Below are positions 61,680-64,000 of a stretch of DNA of 64,000 nt, piece after piece. A program made the position numbers and the translations under genes. Each line of letters starts with the position of its first letter. Position 1 is the stretch's first letter. The stretch is from Halorubrum lacusprofundi ATCC 49239 (GTDB lineage Archaea > Halobacteriota > Halobacteria > Halobacteriales > Haloferacaceae): positions 1,054,001 through 1,118,000 of the forward strand of contig NC_012029.1 of assembly GCF_000022205.1 (NCBI RefSeq), in the 5' to 3' direction. The notes under the pieces are model-generated. The model was not told the DNA's origin, did no database searches, and saw nothing but the letters and a program-made list of their open reading frames with translations.

Positions 61680-63053
61680 CTACCCGACCAGCGACCACCG
61701 CTCGCCCGGCGTCGCGCGGAGCCCGTACAGCTCCCCGCCGTCGACGACGATCACGTGACCCCCGACCGCGAACAGTTCGTCGACGGTGACGCTCTCGGGG
61801 AGCGGCGCCCGCCAGCGGTCTTCGCCGTCGGCGCCGACGGCGAGGACCGCTCGCGATCGGACCGCGTAGAGCCCGTCGGCGTCGACGGCGGGCCGCCGGT
61901 GAGTCGGCACGTCGGTCCGCTTCCACGCGACCTCTCCGTCGCCGGTGTCGAGCGCCCTGACCGCTCCGCCCCGACGGAGGTAGATCCGTCGCGTAGGGCC
62001 GTTCCCGTCGGGCCCGCCAGCCCCGTCGGCCACTTCGACGACCGGCGGACGATCGCTCGGCGTCGGTACCGACAGCGCGAACCGTCGGTCGAGATCCGCG
62101 TCGAACCCCCTCACCGTTCCCCCCGCGGCGCTCCCGACGACGAGCGTCTCGTCGACCGCGACGAGCCAGTCGACATCCACTGAGACCGACCGCTCCGCGC
62201 GGCGCTCACCGGACGGGCCGAACCGGACGAGAGTAGCCACCGGTTCCTCTGAGCCCCCGTCGACTTCGCCCTCACCTTCGCTTTCGACCGCGACCCACAC
62301 GCCTTCGCCGTCGACCGCGACGCGGTCGGCGGCGCCGTCCCCGCCATCCGGCCACGCCTCGGTGACGCTAAAGGCTCGTTCGCCCGTCTCGGCGTCGAGG
62401 GCGACCAGTTCCGATCCCGCGACCGCGGCGACCAGCCGATCGCCCGCGCGGATCCCGTCGACCGCTGGCGGCGCTTCCGTCCCGCCCGACCCGCTCGACT
62501 CGCCCGATTTGCTTGACTCGTCGGACTCGCTCGATTCGCCCGTTACGACGACATTGACCTGCCAGCGGATCTCGTCTCCCGACTCGGTCTCGTCGCCTTC
62601 GGTCCCGGCGGTCGTCTCCCGCGCGTCGGGGTCGATCCCCGCCGCGTCGCGGTCGATCGCGGTGGCTCGTCCCCCTTCCACAGGGACGAACACCGAACGC
62701 TCGGTAACGGCCGGCGGAGCGACCGCCTGCCGCTCCGTCTCCGCGGCGAGTCGGGTCGCCCCCGTCCCGTCGACCGCGCTCACGGTCGCGTTCTCCACGT
62801 TTCGCCACGTCTCGGTCTCGAAGTCGTACGTGCGTCCGGACTGGTTCCGGACGGCGAACAGGCGGTCCGCTGTGACCGCGAACCGCGTCGTTCCGGGTCC
62901 GAGGAGCCCGTTGGTCCGAATCGACGACTCCCACGCGAGGTCGCCGCCGCCGGGACGGTAGCCGCAGCCGGCGAGCGCGCCCGCGCCCGCGGTCGCCGCC
63001 GCCGCGAGTAACCGTCGGCGGGTGGGGGATCCCCCCGGACTCCGCTCGGTCAC
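61680..63053 (-). CDS. PQQ-like beta-propeller lipoprotein
   Basis: GTG start. The 457-residue precursor has a Tat signal SPTRRRLLAAAATAGAGALA followed by GC lipobox. The mature part shows propeller blade motifs such as GSELVALDAETGERAFSVTE, GAVRALDTGDGEVAWKRTDV and VDADGLYAVRSRAVLAVGAD. An Asp/Ser/Gly-rich insert lies near 170-190. Propellers of this type bind proteins or cofactors at the cell surface; no PQQ-enzyme motif is seen. The start overlaps the stop of the upstream HtpX gene by 4 bp (GTGA). Confidence 0.88.
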   Translation of the reverse strand: MTERSPGGSPTRRRLLAAAATAGAGALAGCGYRPGGGDLAWESSIRTNGLLGPGTTRFAVTADRLFAVRNQSGRTYDFETETWRNVENATVSAVDGTGATRLAAETERQAVAPPAVTERSVFVPVEGGRATAIDRDAAGIDPDARETTAGTEGDETESGDEIRWQVNVVVTGESSESDESSKSGESSGSGGTEAPPAVDGIRAGDRLVAAVAGSELVALDAETGERAFSVTEAWPDGGDGAADRVAVDGEGVWVAVESEGEGEVDGGSEEPVATLVRFGPSGERRAERSVSVDVDWLVAVDETLVVGSAAGGTVRGFDADLDRRFALSVPTPSDRPPVVEVADGAGGPDGNGPTRRIYLRRGGAVRALDTGDGEVAWKRTDVPTHRRPAVDADGLYAVRSRAVLAVGADGEDRWRAPLPESVTVDELFAVGGHVIVVDGGELYGLRATPGERWSLVG

Positions 63054-64000
63054 GCGGTCTCACCCGCCAGCTCGCGGAGCCGCTCGATCCGCTCGCGCGT
63101 CGGCGGGTGCGTCTCCGGGAACACGTCGGTACTCACGAGTTCCTTGTCGCCGAACGCGCGGCTCTCTAAGGGCGCGACGTACAGCGCCTCCGCGCCGCCG
63201 TCGAACTCGCGGAGATCGCGGTCGGGCACCTCCGGCATCGACTCGTCGAGGGCGTCGAGCGCGCTCGCGAGCGCCGCCGGCGACCCGGTGATCTCGGCGG
63301 CCGCGCGGTCGGCCGCGTACTCGCGGTATCGCGAGAGTACGCGGTGGATCAGGACGCTTCCGCACCAGAACATCGCCGAGACGGTGAGCGTGACGAGCGC
63401 GCTTACGGTGATCACGACGATCCCGACCGCGAGCGCTCGCCCGTCGCGGTCGCCGCCCGATCCGCCGCCGAAGCTGAGGAGTTTGAACAGGCCGTACAGC
63501 ACGTAGAACGCGAGCGCCGCGAGGTAGTAGGTGACCGTCGGCAACACCCACGCAACCGTCATCAGGCTCGCGTCCCGGTTTTTGAGGTGTGCAAGCTCGT
63601 GGGCCAACACCGCGTCGCGCTCGTCGTCGTCGAGCGTCTCCAACAGCGCGGTCGTGACCACGACGGTGCCGCTCTCTCGTCGGCCGACCGCGAAAGCGTT
63701 CGGGAGGTCCGTCCGCGCGACCGCCACGTCGGGCTTCGGCACGTCGGTCTGGGCCGCTAGCCGGGTGACCGCGGCGTGGAGTTCCGGGTACTCGTCCGCG
63801 GAGACGCGACGCCCGCCGACGGAGCGCACCACGGTCCGCGGGCCGTACCGGTACTGCACCGCCAGCCCGCCGAGCACGACGACCGCGAGGACGACGGGGT
63901 CGACGTAGAACTCCCCGGTGTAGGGGCGCTCGCTCGCCCACTCCAAGAGGGGGAGTCCGATGGTGTTGATCAGGAAGACGAACGTGTACGCGAACGCGAA
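63050..64000 (-). CDS. htpX: M48-family membrane metalloprotease (HtpX-like), N-terminus cut by window edge
   Basis: The frame is open to the window end and reads FAFAYTFVFLINTIGLPLL into the visible part, so the true start lies outside. About 316 residues are seen. The zinc site HELAHLKNRDASLMTVAW and the downstream glutamate in EYAADRAAAEITGSP are present, with membrane segments around VLPTVTYYLAALAFYVLYGL and VGIVVITVSALVTLTVSAMF. HtpX degrades damaged membrane proteins. It is translationally coupled to the propeller lipoprotein, which could be a partner or substrate adaptor. Confidence 0.92.
   Translation of the reverse strand, partial: FAFAYTFVFLINTIGLPLLEWASERPYTGEFYVDPVVLAVVVLGGLAVQYRYGPRTVVRSVGGRRVSADEYPELHAAVTRLAAQTDVPKPDVAVARTDLPNAFAVGRRESGTVVVTTALLETLDDDERDAVLAHELAHLKNRDASLMTVAWVLPTVTYYLAALAFYVLYGLFKLLSFGGGSGGDRDGRALAVGIVVITVSALVTLTVSAMFWCGSVLIHRVLSRYREYAADRAAAEITGSPAALASALDALDESMPEVPDRDLREFDGGAEALYVAPLESRAFGDKELVSTDVFPETHPPTRERIERLRELAGETA

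Overview
The window comes from a haloarchaeon, most like Halorubrum or a close relative. The evidence is high GC with strongly acidic proteins, Tat lipoproteins of the RR...LAGC type, an AglB oligosaccharyltransferase, leaderless genes with TATA boxes 26-31 bp before the start codon, two Orc1/Cdc6 genes beside origin recognition boxes, and an F420-type LLM oxidoreductase. No rRNA, tRNA or CRISPR array was recognised.

Region 1 (1-4.6 kb) is housekeeping: a partial M20 amidohydrolase, an MDR reductase, a CapA-like lipoprotein, a winged-helix protein and a DUF368 membrane protein. Region 2 (4.7-22.7 kb) is a surface-glycan / N-glycosylation locus. It holds aglB, an AglG-like GT2, two GT4 glycosyltransferases, three AlkP/sulfatase-fold proteins, a flippase, a formyltransferase-like protein facing a GINT1-like beta-propeller protein, a decayed flippase copy, and three translationally coupled SDR nucleotide-sugar enzymes, one very like UDP-sulfoquinovose synthase. 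A TrmB-family regulator follows. Perfect palindromes of the form GTTACTC-N7-GAGTAAC lie in front of the sulfoquinovose-type operon and at a small gene divergent from trmB.

Region 3 (22.7-33 kb) is a double replication-origin region. Two paralogous orc1/cdc6 genes are each surrounded by their own class of ORB repeats. Between them lie the UDP-GlcNAc genes (glmS, two nucleotidyltransferase/acyltransferase genes, glmM), interrupted by a VapBC-like toxin-antitoxin pair. Region 4 (33-36 kb) is a mobile-element patch with solo IS1341-type end hairpins, an intact tnpB with a structured 3' end (predicted omega RNA), and an AT-rich gene-free stretch.

Region 5 (35.9-55.1 kb) is a large, mostly divergent catabolic and transport cluster. 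One arm encodes IclR, two MmgE/PrpD proteins, a LivHM-type ABC importer with a substrate-binding lipoprotein and a fused LivG-LivF ATPase, an SDR and an FAD oxidoreductase. The other arm encodes a SnoaL-like protein, an LLM oxidoreductase, an isochorismatase-family amidase, a hydantoinase-family cyclic amidohydrolase, a class III CoA transferase, an HMGL-like lyase lacking the usual cysteine, and a LeuCD-type hydro-lyase. The order suggests import of a cyclic amide or imide, opening, deamidation, hydration, CoA activation and retro-aldol cleavage; this is inference and the substrate is unknown.

Region 6 (55.1-64 kb) has a repeat-bearing spacer, a GalE-like epimerase, a saccharopine-dehydrogenase-like protein, a PP-loop PAPS-reductase-family protein, an AlkP-fold phosphodiesterase, a truncated GAF-domain gene, a beta-propeller lipoprotein and a partial HtpX protease.
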